Notes: generated by a model from the letters alone, not told the origin. DNA of 64,000 nucleotides from Planctomycetota bacterium (GCA_014584395.1 JACTMY010000010.1:267303-331302); one strand, 5' to 3'; positions 37,701 to 46,788 are shown, counted from the first letter of the stretch. Numbers and translations are program-made.

Positions 37701-37998
37701 CGACGGCGATCAACATGGCCAGGTCCGCTCCGATGCGGCCGGCAAACAGACTGTTCAGCGTGGTGTAACAGAGGCGAAAAAGCCCCAGGAGTGCTGCCAA
37801 AACCACGAAGCGAATCGTCCAGGAGCCGATGACCAGACCCGGATACGGCTTGATCGGCGACACCCCCATCATCCAGCCCGACAGCCAAGGCCAGGCTTCC
37901 AGGCCAACCAGGACGAGAAGCAGCCCGGTAAAGACGTAAAGTCCCAGGTGGCTTTCCTTCTGGAAGGGGCGTTCAATCGAGGTGAGTTCCCGGTGCAT
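34771..37998 (-). CDS. P1B-type metal ATPase fused to a C-terminal HflK-like SPFH domain
   Basis: A single 1075-residue frame joins two families. Residues 20-665 are a heavy-metal P-type ATPase: TGES (196-199), metal-site CPC (303-305) in VACPCALILATP, phosphorylation motif DKTGTLT (347-353), SEHP (385-388) and GDGVND (548-553). There is no N-terminal HMA domain. Residues 706-724 are an extra membrane helix, followed by an SPFH domain from about 725 to 930 (EADQVGVVVRCGKALDSELQ, GLHWRWPWPWEQVLRV), a helical tail and a Pro-rich end. The last ATPase helix has YHQIGSLAVLLNAMRLL, so the ion cannot be assigned safely. No stop, frameshift or start site separates the halves. Confidence 0.93.
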   Translation of the reverse strand: MHRELTSIERPFQKESHLGLYVFTGLLLVLVGLEAWPWLSGWMMGVSPIKPYPGLVIGSWTIRFVVLAALLGLFRLCYTTLNSLFAGRIGADLAMLIAVVAAFLIQEPVVAAEVILIGLIGECLEAYTFGRTQKALRRLVETFPPMCLVQRDGQTVKISIDEVKPGDRVMILPGKRVPVDGVVVDGHSSVDQSSLTGESIPTDVAAGSDVFAGTVNQFGALVVEAKQVATQTVMGRMLDLTAKALQRKTQVERLVDRMARYFLPVVLGLALLTFLFHFGLSRHQPSPGKAAIYPALAVLVVACPCALILATPAALMAAVARLAKTGVLLKGVSSLEQLAKVDALFFDKTGTLTEGRLQMGKIHPLQADQSEEAVLRLAASVEQRSEHPMARLLLRTAQERNLALKEIADFQALPGAGVRARVEGRATLVASVAFAQQAGIEWPPELSQCLEEMDQLGQTTLLLIVEGRVLGAMGVWDTIRPEAAATLEQLRQLGIQEIALVTGDRHAPAKRIAELLQIPHVMAECLPERKAEWVDRWRHEGKSLAMIGDGVNDALALAKADVGLALSGVGSDLAAEAGDIILMGEPLQPLPLLIRLSRQVVAIIRQNILYFAFGVNLIGVLLTAWILPLWSEAGRQQAPIWAAIYHQIGSLAVLLNAMRLLWFERQAPAGGWWQRLRQGSQAVDDWIDRFRLHDLLHRLEERWRTTLAAALLLFLAGYLASGFWIIEADQVGVVVRCGKALDSELQPGLHWRWPWPWEQVLRVEPRRLRGVEVGYRSQRPGATGADPLTWASPHSGMVLAERDESLMLTGDGNLIELQWLIHYTIRDARKYLFAAAEPDQILRALAESVLRELLAEQWFQDVLSGQRETLQKTVMLRLKSRLQAEAYDRLGVDVRDLSFQDVHPPLEVVDAYYGVTRANSERSRRITEEKGRVDGLLASENIHRIRGRAAWQANYDAARLRAEAERDAFLAMHGALHVPWPLMPPLPFAPDAGMAAYLQWAAWAERMADAMAASPAEMWQFRQSIESAEQWLQGRWKILRDPKVKGQIHLLPDAFRFRPPSFTGRDRPPWSEDRP

Positions 37999-38046
37999 GC
38001 ATCACTCGACAGGACAGGAAGCGGCCCTCCCTGGCACGAGTTGAAG

Positions 38047-39114
38047 CTAGATTTCGGCTGGTTTTGAGACCGACTTCTTGGGGGTTCGGACGATGGGGGG
38101 CATGATCCGACTGCCGAAAATGGCCCCTGCGATCATGATGGCCAGGATAATGACCCATGCGGAAGCCAGATCATTGAGCGTGGGTGTTTGTTCCACCTGC
38201 AACAGGATAATGATCGTGTAGCCGATGCATGTGAAAATGCCGGACCAAATCCCCTGGGCAGGCCCATAATTCGAACCGGACCCGGCAATGAAGCCGCCGA
38301 GGAGGATCGACAAGCCGGAGATTAGCAAGCGAAAGATGCGAATCTGCACGTTGCCGCTATCGATCATCTCGCGAAGCTGAAAGGTGTTTACAAACCAATA
38401 GAACATTTGCATCGAAAAAAAGAATCCCGCCAAGGCCATCGCCGTGCCCAGATACACCTTGATCCATTGGACCTTGACCGTGAGAATATTGAGGCCCGTG
38501 ATCAAGTCGCGAACACTGATCGAGCGCTTGATCCTGGGTTTTTGACTGACTGCCACGGGCACGGCCGGCTGCAAAGGCCGCCAAAAATAGGAGCCGACCT
38601 TGGCTCCCAAGACCCCCATGCCCAGGGACAGCAACATGGCCATGACCAATAGCCAGGGCGTGATGTCACCTGTATAGCGCGCACCGGCTTGCATGAGGCT
38701 CACGACGGTATTGATGAAGCCCACGCTTAATCCGTAAAACAGCCATTCCTTTTGGCCGGAGCCTGCCAGGAGCGTGCCAAAAAAGAGACAGACAATTTGC
38801 AGGCTGCCCCAAACAAGGAAGCCCGTGTAGCCGGCCCATGCGTAGGTTTGTTCGGTGAAGCCAAGCCCCAACAAGCCTGCTTCAATCAAGCGTCGAAAGG
38901 CCAGGAAGCTGCCTTGAGCGACCATCAGTCCAATGGCCAAGCGCAACCATGGGTCTTGCGACCAATGGCCGGGAGCGAGTGGATTATCCCACGGTGTTTT
39001 AACGGCTCTGGGTCTTCGATGCGTATGCAAGCGAATCGCGGGTCGGCAATAAGGGCATTGCTTGCCGAGATAAGATTGATTGCAAGTCGGACAGGTGGTC
39101 ATCGTCGTTGACAT
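38047..39114 (-). CDS. Zinc-ribbon polytopic membrane protein
   Basis: From ATG 39114 (MSTTMTTCPTCNQSYLGKQC) the protein is about 355 residues; a reading from 39210 adds 32 residues and is less likely. A C-x2-C/C-x2-C zinc ribbon (CPTC, CPYC) is followed by seven or eight membrane helices with loops of basic residues. The family is unrecognised. It ends 48 bases before the ATPase-SPFH gene on the same strand, so it is probably the first gene of that operon. It could be a small regulatory or assembly membrane protein. Confidence 0.7.
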   Translation of the reverse strand: MSTTMTTCPTCNQSYLGKQCPYCRPAIRLHTHRRPRAVKTPWDNPLAPGHWSQDPWLRLAIGLMVAQGSFLAFRRLIEAGLLGLGFTEQTYAWAGYTGFLVWGSLQIVCLFFGTLLAGSGQKEWLFYGLSVGFINTVVSLMQAGARYTGDITPWLLVMAMLLSLGMGVLGAKVGSYFWRPLQPAVPVAVSQKPRIKRSISVRDLITGLNILTVKVQWIKVYLGTAMALAGFFFSMQMFYWFVNTFQLREMIDSGNVQIRIFRLLISGLSILLGGFIAGSGSNYGPAQGIWSGIFTCIGYTIIILLQVEQTPTLNDLASAWVIILAIMIAGAIFGSRIMPPIVRTPKKSVSKPAEI

Positions 39115-39255
39115 GGGTGGGTCCGCTCGCGTGGCCTCTTTCGCAAACTCGGGGTGAAGGGATTCCCCTATCCAAGAATATAACGATAATGAAGGGGGTA
39201 CGGCAATCAACCTTCTGGTAGATAACGCGAATTCATTCCGAACCAGGCCGATACG

Positions 39256-40143
39256 ATGCTACCTCTTCCCGTTTCCGTGGAAAGCCGCCGCGTTTTCTTG
39301 AGAGCCAAGCGCGCCGTGGCCACTTTGTTGGGTGGCAGACAGCACAGCGTCTTCAAAGGGGCGGGCCTGGCCTTCGAGGAAGTCCGGCCCTATCAACCCG
39401 GCGACGACGTTCGATCCATCGATTGGAACGTCACGGCGCGCATGGGGCAACCTTATCTCAAACGCTACGTCGAGGAACGGGAACTTCATGTCTTGCTCGT
39501 GGTCGACATCAGCCCAAGCATGCATTTTGGGACCGCGGCCCTCAGCAAGCGATCCGTGGCCATCGACGTCGCCGCCTTGATCAGCTTGATCACCATGCAT
39601 CAAAACGATCCCCTCGGCTTGCTTCTCTTCGCTCATGACGTCGAACATTATGTGCCGCCCCGAAAGGGGCAGCGTCATGTCAGGCGGGTGATCCACGATC
39701 TGCTGACCATGCAGCCCGATAGCCAGGGATCGCGGCTCCGCAAAGCCCTGCAATTCGTCCAACAGGTCTGGCGGAAACGCGGCTTGTTGTTTCTGATCAC
39801 TGATTTATGCTATCCGCCCACCGATGCTTCGCTAGCTTCCCTGTCCCACAAGCACGACCTGGTGGTGCTGCAAGTCACGGACGCGAGGGAATTGACCTGG
39901 CCAGCTTTTGCCGGCGAAGTGTGGCTTGAGGATATGGAAACCCAGCAGGTGCTTCCCATCTCATTGCCGTCGTCCCGTTCTTCATCAAGTCCCCTCGCCC
40001 AGGCACGCGCCCACGATTGGCAACGACGGAGTCAATCCTTGAACTTTGATCTCGTTCCCTTGCATACGGATGGCCATCATTTGCGGCGGATGGTGCATTA
40101 TCTGCGCCATCGGCAGCGATCGAACGCCAAAGGCTCGCGTTGA
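39256..40143 (+). CDS. DUF58 domain protein
   Basis: The 295-residue protein matches DUF58 throughout: SRRVFLRAKRAVATLLGGRQ at the start, then the conserved DDVRSIDWNVTARMGQPYLK and ERELHVLLVVDISPSM. The last phrase is the MIDAS-like DxSxS of the vWA fold. DUF58 genes usually follow a MoxR ATPase and act in envelope or stress functions. Here no moxR gene is adjacent, so this looks like an orphan copy. It diverges from the zinc-ribbon membrane gene. Confidence 0.9.
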   Translation: MLPLPVSVESRRVFLRAKRAVATLLGGRQHSVFKGAGLAFEEVRPYQPGDDVRSIDWNVTARMGQPYLKRYVEERELHVLLVVDISPSMHFGTAALSKRSVAIDVAALISLITMHQNDPLGLLLFAHDVEHYVPPRKGQRHVRRVIHDLLTMQPDSQGSRLRKALQFVQQVWRKRGLLFLITDLCYPPTDASLASLSHKHDLVVLQVTDARELTWPAFAGEVWLEDMETQQVLPISLPSSRSSSSPLAQARAHDWQRRSQSLNFDLVPLHTDGHHLRRMVHYLRHRQRSNAKGSR

Positions 40144-40214
40144 CACCCCCTGCCCCACCGCTATGATGTGAGACATTCACAAAAGTCATTGCAACCATGA
40201 CACGGAGGTCGGAG

Positions 40215-41504
40215 ATGTTTCTTTGGGATGTTCTCCCTCCCCAGCTTCGCCTGCGTTCAGATCGCCATTGGCAGCTGCCTTTCCGCATCATCCTGACTCT
40301 TCATTTGTCTGTTCTTCTGATGGGGTGCGAACCGCAACCTGGGATGAACAAGGCTCAACCTCCCGCACTGGCCAAGCCGTCCTCCCTCCCGGCTCAAGCT
40401 CCATCGGGCATCGGTTGGTCATCCAAGCCAAGCACTTCATTTCAGGAAGTAGCTGATCCAAGAAACACCATTGATCCCGTGTTGTCCGCTCCGCGCCAAC
40501 GAGTGGATTTGGGCGAGGTCAACGTCGGCGATTTCAGGTCGATCCCTTTCCCCATTCAAAATCACAGCCCGAACCGATCCCGCGTTCAAGTCGTGCACAA
40601 GAGCTGCTCCTGCATCAAGGTCAGCATCGAACCGCCCGTATTGGAGCCGCAACAAATAGGTCAGGTTGTGTTTCAATGGGAAGCTGACTTGGAACAACTG
40701 GCCTTGGCAGAGGAACTTCAGGTCCGAATGACTGCCGATGTTCAAGCCGATGGCGGTCAACCCATTCGCTTTGAAGCCACGGCCCGTTATAAGCCAACGC
40801 TGATGGTCTCCTTGCCTCAAGGGCGATTGGATTTCGGTCAATTGGATGCGGCTGATCTTAAAGCGGGCGCCAAGGCGGTGGTGTTTGAAATCTACTCCCG
40901 CGCGGACGGGGGGCCATCTCTCGACCTCGATGTGCGATCGAGCCATCCAGGCCTGACGGTGGATGAAGCTCAACCATTGTCACCAGAACGGTTGGCCATT
41001 TTAAAAGCAAACCATGGCTATCGCATTCGAGTCGTGCCGAACCCGCGGCTGGCCGCCGGCCCATTTCGCGAACAGATCGTGATTCATTCACCAAGCAGTC
41101 GCAAGCCTATGAACATGTCCGTGAGCGGCCACGTCGTCAGCGGAGCTGTTCATTTAAGTTCGGAGAACATCAATCTGGCGGCTGCACAGCTTAGCATGAG
41201 CCGGGGGTATCGCTCAGCACCACTTAGGATTCGCCTCCGCTATGAACCCGGCAGGTCGTTGACGCTTCAGAGTGTTGCACCTCGGCTATTGCAAGCGGAG
41301 TTAAAGCCCGTGAAGGACAATGAATGGGATTTGATTCTGATCATGCCGCCAGCAAGTGATGCCGCTTGGGCGAACATTAGGAAAGAAGATTTGAACGAAT
41401 GGCTCTCTTTTGGGATTCCCGATGGCGAAGTGCTCCTGTCGAGCGATCACAGCCAGGTGACGCAACTGCGGATTCCGATTATCGGATCGCCCCTCAAGCC
41501 GTAA
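40215..41504 (+). CDS. DUF1573 lipoprotein
   Basis: The start at 40215 (MFLWDVLPPQLRLRSDRHWQ) is supported by GGAGG seven bases upstream; ATG 40197 lacks one. The 429-residue protein has a lipobox-like LLMGC near residue 36. A DUF1573 immunoglobulin-like domain follows near residues 100-190 (RVDLGEVNVGDFRSIPFPIQ, KSCSCIKVSIEPP), then two or three further beta domains (ISLPQGR-type FGQLDAADLKAG). DUF1573 proteins are exported and often have the CSC turn seen here. Function is unknown; an outer-surface role is inferred from the lipid anchor. Confidence 0.85.
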   Translation: MFLWDVLPPQLRLRSDRHWQLPFRIILTLHLSVLLMGCEPQPGMNKAQPPALAKPSSLPAQAPSGIGWSSKPSTSFQEVADPRNTIDPVLSAPRQRVDLGEVNVGDFRSIPFPIQNHSPNRSRVQVVHKSCSCIKVSIEPPVLEPQQIGQVVFQWEADLEQLALAEELQVRMTADVQADGGQPIRFEATARYKPTLMVSLPQGRLDFGQLDAADLKAGAKAVVFEIYSRADGGPSLDLDVRSSHPGLTVDEAQPLSPERLAILKANHGYRIRVVPNPRLAAGPFREQIVIHSPSSRKPMNMSVSGHVVSGAVHLSSENINLAAAQLSMSRGYRSAPLRIRLRYEPGRSLTLQSVAPRLLQAELKPVKDNEWDLILIMPPASDAAWANIRKEDLNEWLSFGIPDGEVLLSSDHSQVTQLRIPIIGSPLKP

Positions 41505-41608
41505 GGAAAAAGGCGACCGATTTTTTCCTATGCCTGTTGAAACCAATCGGGCCGCGAACCGTTCGGAGCGAACGATGCGCGGCCCTTTGGCATTGGCTTG
41601 GATAAGCC

Positions 41609-42148
41609 TTATTGAGCGGCGGCTTTTAACGCTTCCAGCGCCTTGGCATAGTTGGGTTCCGCCTTGGCTTCTGGGACATATTCCGCATAAGTGATCACGC
41701 CATTTTTGTCGACGACAAAGACGGCCCGGGAAAGAATCTTCGCTTCATCGATCAAAACGCCAAAGGCTTGTCCAAAGGAGCGGTCCATGTAGTCGGATAA
41801 ATTGGACAAATTCTCGATCTTGTGGGTGGCATCGCCACAGAAGCGATTTTGGGCGAAAGGTAAATCCATGCTTACCGTGTAGCAATTCGCCTTCCCAGCC
41901 AGGGAAGCCAATTCTTGATTGAACCGTTGGGTTTGGGTGCTGCAAACCGGTGTATCCAAAGAAGGCACCACGCTGAAGAGGGTGGCCTTGCCTCCCAGGG
42001 CATCTCCCAACTTGACAGGAACCAGGCCCGTTCCAGGCACGAATTTATGGCAAGTGAAATCGGGTGCTTTGTCCCCGGCTTTCATTTCTTTGCCCACCAA
42101 ACTGACCTGTTTGCCCGCAAAATTAAAGGCATTAGCGCGCTTTTCCAT
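41609..42148 (-). CDS. tpx: Thiol peroxidase Tpx
   Basis: The start MEKRANAFNFAGKQVSLVGK is behind TAGGAGACG. The 179-residue peroxiredoxin has the peroxidatic cysteine C69 in VVPSLDTPVCSTQTQRF and resolving cysteine C104 in NRFCGDA, the Tpx arrangement. It reduces hydroperoxides using thioredoxin in the cytosol. It is transcribed alone on the minus strand, 105 bases downstream of the ASCH gene. Confidence 0.93.
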   Translation of the reverse strand: MEKRANAFNFAGKQVSLVGKEMKAGDKAPDFTCHKFVPGTGLVPVKLGDALGGKATLFSVVPSLDTPVCSTQTQRFNQELASLAGKANCYTVSMDLPFAQNRFCGDATHKIENLSNLSDYMDRSFGQAFGVLIDEAKILSRAVFVVDKNGVITYAEYVPEAKAEPNYAKALEALKAAAQ

Positions 42149-42253
42149 GGGGTCGTCTCCTAGGTGAAATACTTGACACGGAAGGATACTTTTCAAGTTA
42201 TGAGCCTGGCCGCTCAATGGCCAATGGGGGATTCGGCCTGTCCCAAAACCCGT

Positions 42254-42712
42254 TTACGTCGATCGGGAAGCTTCAATGGGAACCGTGAAGAATTGGGCGT
42301 TCCCCTTGAAGGGATAAAACTTGACGGGCCGAGGGTTAGCCAGCACGAAGCCGTACATGCCCTGGCGTTCGAACCACTTGGACAGGTTGCGGTGGAGCCG
42401 TTGATCCTGTTGGAAAGCCTTGAGAGTGCGGTAAAACTTGCAGTCGATCAAATCGACTTCACCGATGACGCCGCCGAGCAATTCGGTAGTGGCGCGGGAA
42501 GCGGCATCAAGCAATTCCCATCCCGTCGGTCGCTCATCTGGGATGCGGGCGGCATGCAAATAGATCGTCTGCCGAATACGGGTCGGCCAGCGACGTATTT
42601 CAATCGACTTCAACCCATGCAAGATCAAACTGCACCAAGGTTGCTTGATCGAAAGGGCATATTGCCTGCTTGCATGTTGGATGACGGCCGGTTCCTTTGA
42701 ATCGCGTTTCAT
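42254..42712 (-). CDS. ASCH-domain protein
   Basis: The 152-residue protein has the ASCH opening YALSIKQPWCSLILHGLKS with IEIRRWPTR and a late GMYGFVLANPRPVKFYPFKG. ASCH folds are PUA-like and are thought to bind RNA or modified nucleotides. Nothing adjacent points to a substrate. It is upstream of tpx on the same strand but 105 bases apart. Confidence 0.85.
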   Translation of the reverse strand: MKRDSKEPAVIQHASRQYALSIKQPWCSLILHGLKSIEIRRWPTRIRQTIYLHAARIPDERPTGWELLDAASRATTELLGGVIGEVDLIDCKFYRTLKAFQQDQRLHRNLSKWFERQGMYGFVLANPRPVKFYPFKGNAQFFTVPIEASRST

Positions 42713-43069
42713 ACATCATTCATCCACCATACGTTCAGATTCAATCGCAGGCGCTCCAGGCCATCCCATCATCGTCGGTCGGATAGCAATCAAGGAGCGA
42801 TTCTCGCCCTGCCCCATGGCCATTTTCTGACTCTATGGAAGCAGTGGCAAGCAAGAAAGGCAATTCCGTGCCAACGAGGATCTCAGGAGGAAAAATAACC
42901 GATGATGTGTTGCTGCCCAGGACGAATCCAGTTAATCTGAAAATGAGGCCTTTTCCACTGCAGGGGCAGTTGGAAGAAGGTGAGGAGTTGCCTGTTGCGC
43001 GCTGAGACCGAGACTCGAGAGGTTCCATGTTCAAGGAGGGGAGCCTCGCGTGGCGTGTAGGATGGCCTG
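42713..43069. other. Intergenic region upstream of the kinase-tubulin gene
   Basis: No gene, tRNA or convincing repeat is seen in this 357-base stretch. It should hold the promoters of the divergent ASCH and kinase-tubulin genes, but no good -35/-10 pair stands out. Confidence 0.4.
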
Positions 43070-46000
43070 ATGGCAAACCGTATTGAACCGCAAGCCGAAC
43101 CCATACCCGGTTATCGATTGATCGAACGCCTGGGCGGTGGCGGCTTTGGCGAAGTCTGGAAAGCCGAAGCTCCTGGTGGATTGCTCAAGGCCATCAAGTT
43201 CGTCTATGGCGATCTGGAGATGGTCGATAATGATGAAACCGTCCGCGCCAATCAAGAACTGCGATCGTTGGAGCGGGTTCGCTCCGTGCGTCATCCCTTC
43301 ATTTTGTCGCTTGAACGCTATGAAGTGATCAATGGCCAACTGATCATCGTGACGGAATTGGCCGATCGCAATCTGTGGGACCGCTTTCGTGAATGCCGCA
43401 ATCAGGGTTTGAAGGGCATCCCAAAGTCTGAATTGTTCAACTATGTAAAGGAAGCCGCGGAAGCCCTGGACTTGATGAATTTGCAGTATGATTTGATGCA
43501 TTTGGACATCAAACCGCAAAATCTATTCCTGGTTCACAATCACATCAAAGTGGCCGATTTTGGCCTGGTGAAGGATTTAGAAGGGCTCGTGGCGTCGGTC
43601 ACAGGCGGGATCACCCCCGTGTACGCCTCGCCGGAGACTTTTGAAGGATACGTCAGCCGATATAGCGATCAATACAGCCTGGCCATTGTCTTTCAGGAGT
43701 TGCTCACCGGCTACCGGCCCTTCATGGGGACCAATACGCGACAACTCATCATGCAGCATCTGGAGGGAAAGCCCAAACTGGACCCGCTCCCCGAAGAACT
43801 GAGGCCCATTGTGGCTCGGGCATTGAATCGGGATCCCAATCAGCGGTTCTCAACTTGCATGGAGTTCATTCAAACGATCCAGCAAAGCGTTCAAGGGTCT
43901 GCCGTCCAGCCCGCTTATCGACCGAGTCAAGAAACGCCGCAAGAAATGCCATCGCCTTTAGCTGCGCAGGATGGCGTCAAGAGTGAAGCCGTGCCCGATG
44001 GTTCACCAAGCCGCTCATCCGCCGTCACGCCAATGGGAACAGCCCAATCTTTTCCTTCCGTCCATTCCACGCAGTTGGCCAGTGATTCGGCCTCTTTTGT
44101 GTTTTCGCCCACGTCGCGCAGTTCGGCCCACAGGCAGCCTCCGAGCCAAAGAACCGAACAAACGGGAAGCGGCATCCTCGTTCCCGCTTTGATCATAGGA
44201 TTGGGGCAAATGGGGCGGGTGATCGTCAATCAATTGCGTCAGGAATGGCAACTGCGCTACCCCTTGCAGGACAGTTTACCCCATATCAAAACCTATTGCA
44301 TCGACACCGATCCGCAGACGCCGCCTATGATGGTGGGAACCCCCACGGCGGCATCGGAAGAGGTAATCGTTACCAAGCTGAACCGCCCCACGCGGTACAT
44401 TCGTCCACGAGACACCCTGCCGCCCGTGGAATCGTGGCTGGATACGAACATTCTCTATCGCATGCCCCGCACTTTTGAAACGAATGGCATTCGCGCCTTT
44501 GGCCGGCTGGCATTCATCGAGTATTCGCGCGGCATCGCCTCCAGAATTCGCCGCGACCTGGAGCATATCACCGCGCCGGAAACGATGACCGAAGCGGAGC
44601 AGCACACCTCCCTGAAACTGCGTTCCAATTTTCCTCGTGTTTATGTCATTTGCTCCTTGAGCGGCGGCACGGGCAGCGGGATGTTCATCGACCTGGCCTA
44701 CGTCGTCAAGCAGCAGCTTCGAGACATAGGTTTCCCAAGGCAGGACGTGATCGGCATTTTCCTCATTCCCTCCGTGGGCGATCAGGGGCAAGCCGACATG
44801 CCCCAAGCCAACGCCTTCGCCAGTCTGAGGGAACTGCATCATTACATGGTGGCGCGGCAACCGTTTCGGGCCTTGTATGAAACGGGCTGCGATCCGCTCG
44901 TGGACAATGAGCCACCCTTTTCGCAAGCCTTTCTGTTACCCTTGCCCGATTCCAAGGACCTGGAGCAACTACAGGAAACGCTTAAGGTGTCGAGCGGGTT
45001 TTTGCATCGCAGTCTGTTGACGCCGCTCGGCAAGACAGCCGATCAATTTCGCGCCAAGCATTCCGCCACGGCTTCCCCCTTTCACAGCGTCGGCATTCGC
45101 GTGCTCGCTTCGCCGCGTCGTCCATTGCTGCGCAGGGCCGCTAAGCGGCTAGGACTCTTGTTGATCGAAAATTGGCTGCGTCCGTCGAGTTTGGACCTGG
45201 AGGTGCAGGTGGCCCAGGACATCCAAGCCTTCTTCGTGCAGGAGCGCATGGATCCGACCAATCTCTACGAGCAGTTGGAGACGGCCGTCACTTCCGAATT
45301 GGGCAAGTCGTTTGCCAGTTTTATTCGGGAAATGACCGAACCCTTCATGCAATTGCCCGTCTCTGGATATCCGGATAACCGAGAGATCAAGCAAGTATTC
45401 AAAAAAGTGGAAGAGTGGCTTGGGATTCAAGGCGAGGCGCCTTCCACCACGCTCACGACTCCTCACATCGTTCGTATTCTCCATGAAACCTCGGAAAATT
45501 TGGCCCGACAGGCGGGGCCGCCCCTGGTGCAACATTTGGTCAGTTTCATTGATCGCCCTGGATTTCGGATGGCCGGCGCGGAAGAGGCCATTCGCCAGGC
45601 CATGGGCTGCCTGGATGCTTGGCATCTGATTTATGAAGAGCAGATCAAGCAGCTCATCACCTCCATGCATGATCAGCTCACCCACTTGAAAAATGACTTG
45701 GGGGACTTGGATCGATTGCGTGTTCAAGGGGCCAAACGAAAAACGCCCTTGCCCATTCCGCTTGGCGAACGCATGCGGAAATGCTTCACGTTTCGCTATC
45801 AGCAGCTTATTTACGACCGCATCATTGCTTTGTTGGTCTGTTTTCGCGGCTTTTGTTCGGATCAAGTCAAGGAAATGCGCTTCTGCCGCAATCGACTGGC
45901 AGAGCTGAGCAAGGGATTGCGAGACGTAGAAGACCCCGGAGCGTTATCGTCCCTCAAGCCTGGATTCAGGCAAACCAGCTCGATTCTGTTGCCGCGCGGC

Positions 46001-46600
46001 TGCGTCAGCCTGGTCCATGCGGTCACGGAATTCCTCTCCGGAGTAGGGCCGGCCGAACTCAGTGAGTTTGATCTCCATTTACAGAAAGTGCTCAACACCT
46101 CCTTGCCCCCATTGGGTAAATTATGCCTATCCCCGGGCGATTCGCTCCGGCCCGTGCACATGTTGCTGAACCAGGAAGCGGAGCGCTATCTCGAACAGCG
46201 CATCGACATCCTCGACGCGGCGGGCTTGTACCTTGAACGCCAGGGGGATGAGCAAACGCTGGCCGACGCCTTGACGACAACCTTCGACGAAACCTTGCCC
46301 CTGATGCTCAATCAGCGCATCAATTTCAGCCAGGAATTCAGTTTGCTGATTCTCCCCGATTCGCCTTCAGGCGAATTGATGGAGCAGGCCTGCTCCGTGG
46401 CCTTGCCTGACACCCACGTCGTGCTGTCGCCCCAGGCCGATGAACTGGTCCTTTACCGCGAAGTCGTGGGTATTCCTCTTCAAGACCTCAAGATCATGGG
46501 GCCGGCGGCGCGGGTCGCCTATGATACGGCCATGAGCATCGAGCATTTCACGCCGCACTCGCGCCAAGATGTGCCTCATTGGCTCGGGCCAGGCTCGTGA
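43070..46600 (+). CDS. Serine/threonine kinase fused to tubulin-like GTPase
   Basis: The single 1176-residue frame starts behind TAGGATGG. Residues 14-270 are a protein kinase: glycine loop LGGGGFGEVWKAE (21-33), K43, E63, catalytic loop HLDIKPQN (144-151) with HLD instead of HRD, ADFG (162-165) and YASPE. Residues 275-365 are a Ser/Pro linker. From 370 a tubulin-like domain begins (IIGLGQMGRVIVNQLR), with SLSGGTGSGMFIDLAY at 529-544 matching the tubulin/FtsZ GGGTGSG loop. The remaining C-terminal region of about 600 residues is helical and unrecognised. No membrane helix is seen, so it is probably cytosolic. A phosphorylation-controlled filament or GTP switch is inferred. Confidence 0.92.
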   Translation: MANRIEPQAEPIPGYRLIERLGGGGFGEVWKAEAPGGLLKAIKFVYGDLEMVDNDETVRANQELRSLERVRSVRHPFILSLERYEVINGQLIIVTELADRNLWDRFRECRNQGLKGIPKSELFNYVKEAAEALDLMNLQYDLMHLDIKPQNLFLVHNHIKVADFGLVKDLEGLVASVTGGITPVYASPETFEGYVSRYSDQYSLAIVFQELLTGYRPFMGTNTRQLIMQHLEGKPKLDPLPEELRPIVARALNRDPNQRFSTCMEFIQTIQQSVQGSAVQPAYRPSQETPQEMPSPLAAQDGVKSEAVPDGSPSRSSAVTPMGTAQSFPSVHSTQLASDSASFVFSPTSRSSAHRQPPSQRTEQTGSGILVPALIIGLGQMGRVIVNQLRQEWQLRYPLQDSLPHIKTYCIDTDPQTPPMMVGTPTAASEEVIVTKLNRPTRYIRPRDTLPPVESWLDTNILYRMPRTFETNGIRAFGRLAFIEYSRGIASRIRRDLEHITAPETMTEAEQHTSLKLRSNFPRVYVICSLSGGTGSGMFIDLAYVVKQQLRDIGFPRQDVIGIFLIPSVGDQGQADMPQANAFASLRELHHYMVARQPFRALYETGCDPLVDNEPPFSQAFLLPLPDSKDLEQLQETLKVSSGFLHRSLLTPLGKTADQFRAKHSATASPFHSVGIRVLASPRRPLLRRAAKRLGLLLIENWLRPSSLDLEVQVAQDIQAFFVQERMDPTNLYEQLETAVTSELGKSFASFIREMTEPFMQLPVSGYPDNREIKQVFKKVEEWLGIQGEAPSTTLTTPHIVRILHETSENLARQAGPPLVQHLVSFIDRPGFRMAGAEEAIRQAMGCLDAWHLIYEEQIKQLITSMHDQLTHLKNDLGDLDRLRVQGAKRKTPLPIPLGERMRKCFTFRYQQLIYDRIIALLVCFRGFCSDQVKEMRFCRNRLAELSKGLRDVEDPGALSSLKPGFRQTSSILLPRGCVSLVHAVTEFLSGVGPAELSEFDLHLQKVLNTSLPPLGKLCLSPGDSLRPVHMLLNQEAERYLEQRIDILDAAGLYLERQGDEQTLADALTTTFDETLPLMLNQRINFSQEFSLLILPDSPSGELMEQACSVALPDTHVVLSPQADELVLYREVVGIPLQDLKIMGPAARVAYDTAMSIEHFTPHSRQDVPHWLGPGS

Positions 46601-46788
46601 TGCCAAGCGGCGGTCAAGTTCCCGGGTTATCCTGCCCGCCGGGTGCCGTTGACCCGACGGGCGTTCCTCTGTTACATTGTCAACCAATGATCCAGTGCGA
46701 CGGTCAAGGACTCCGGTGAACGTCAGGTTGCCCGAGTTCGCCGTGGAAGTTGATGAAGCGCATTGGATGGTAATCCAAGAGGGGGTCA

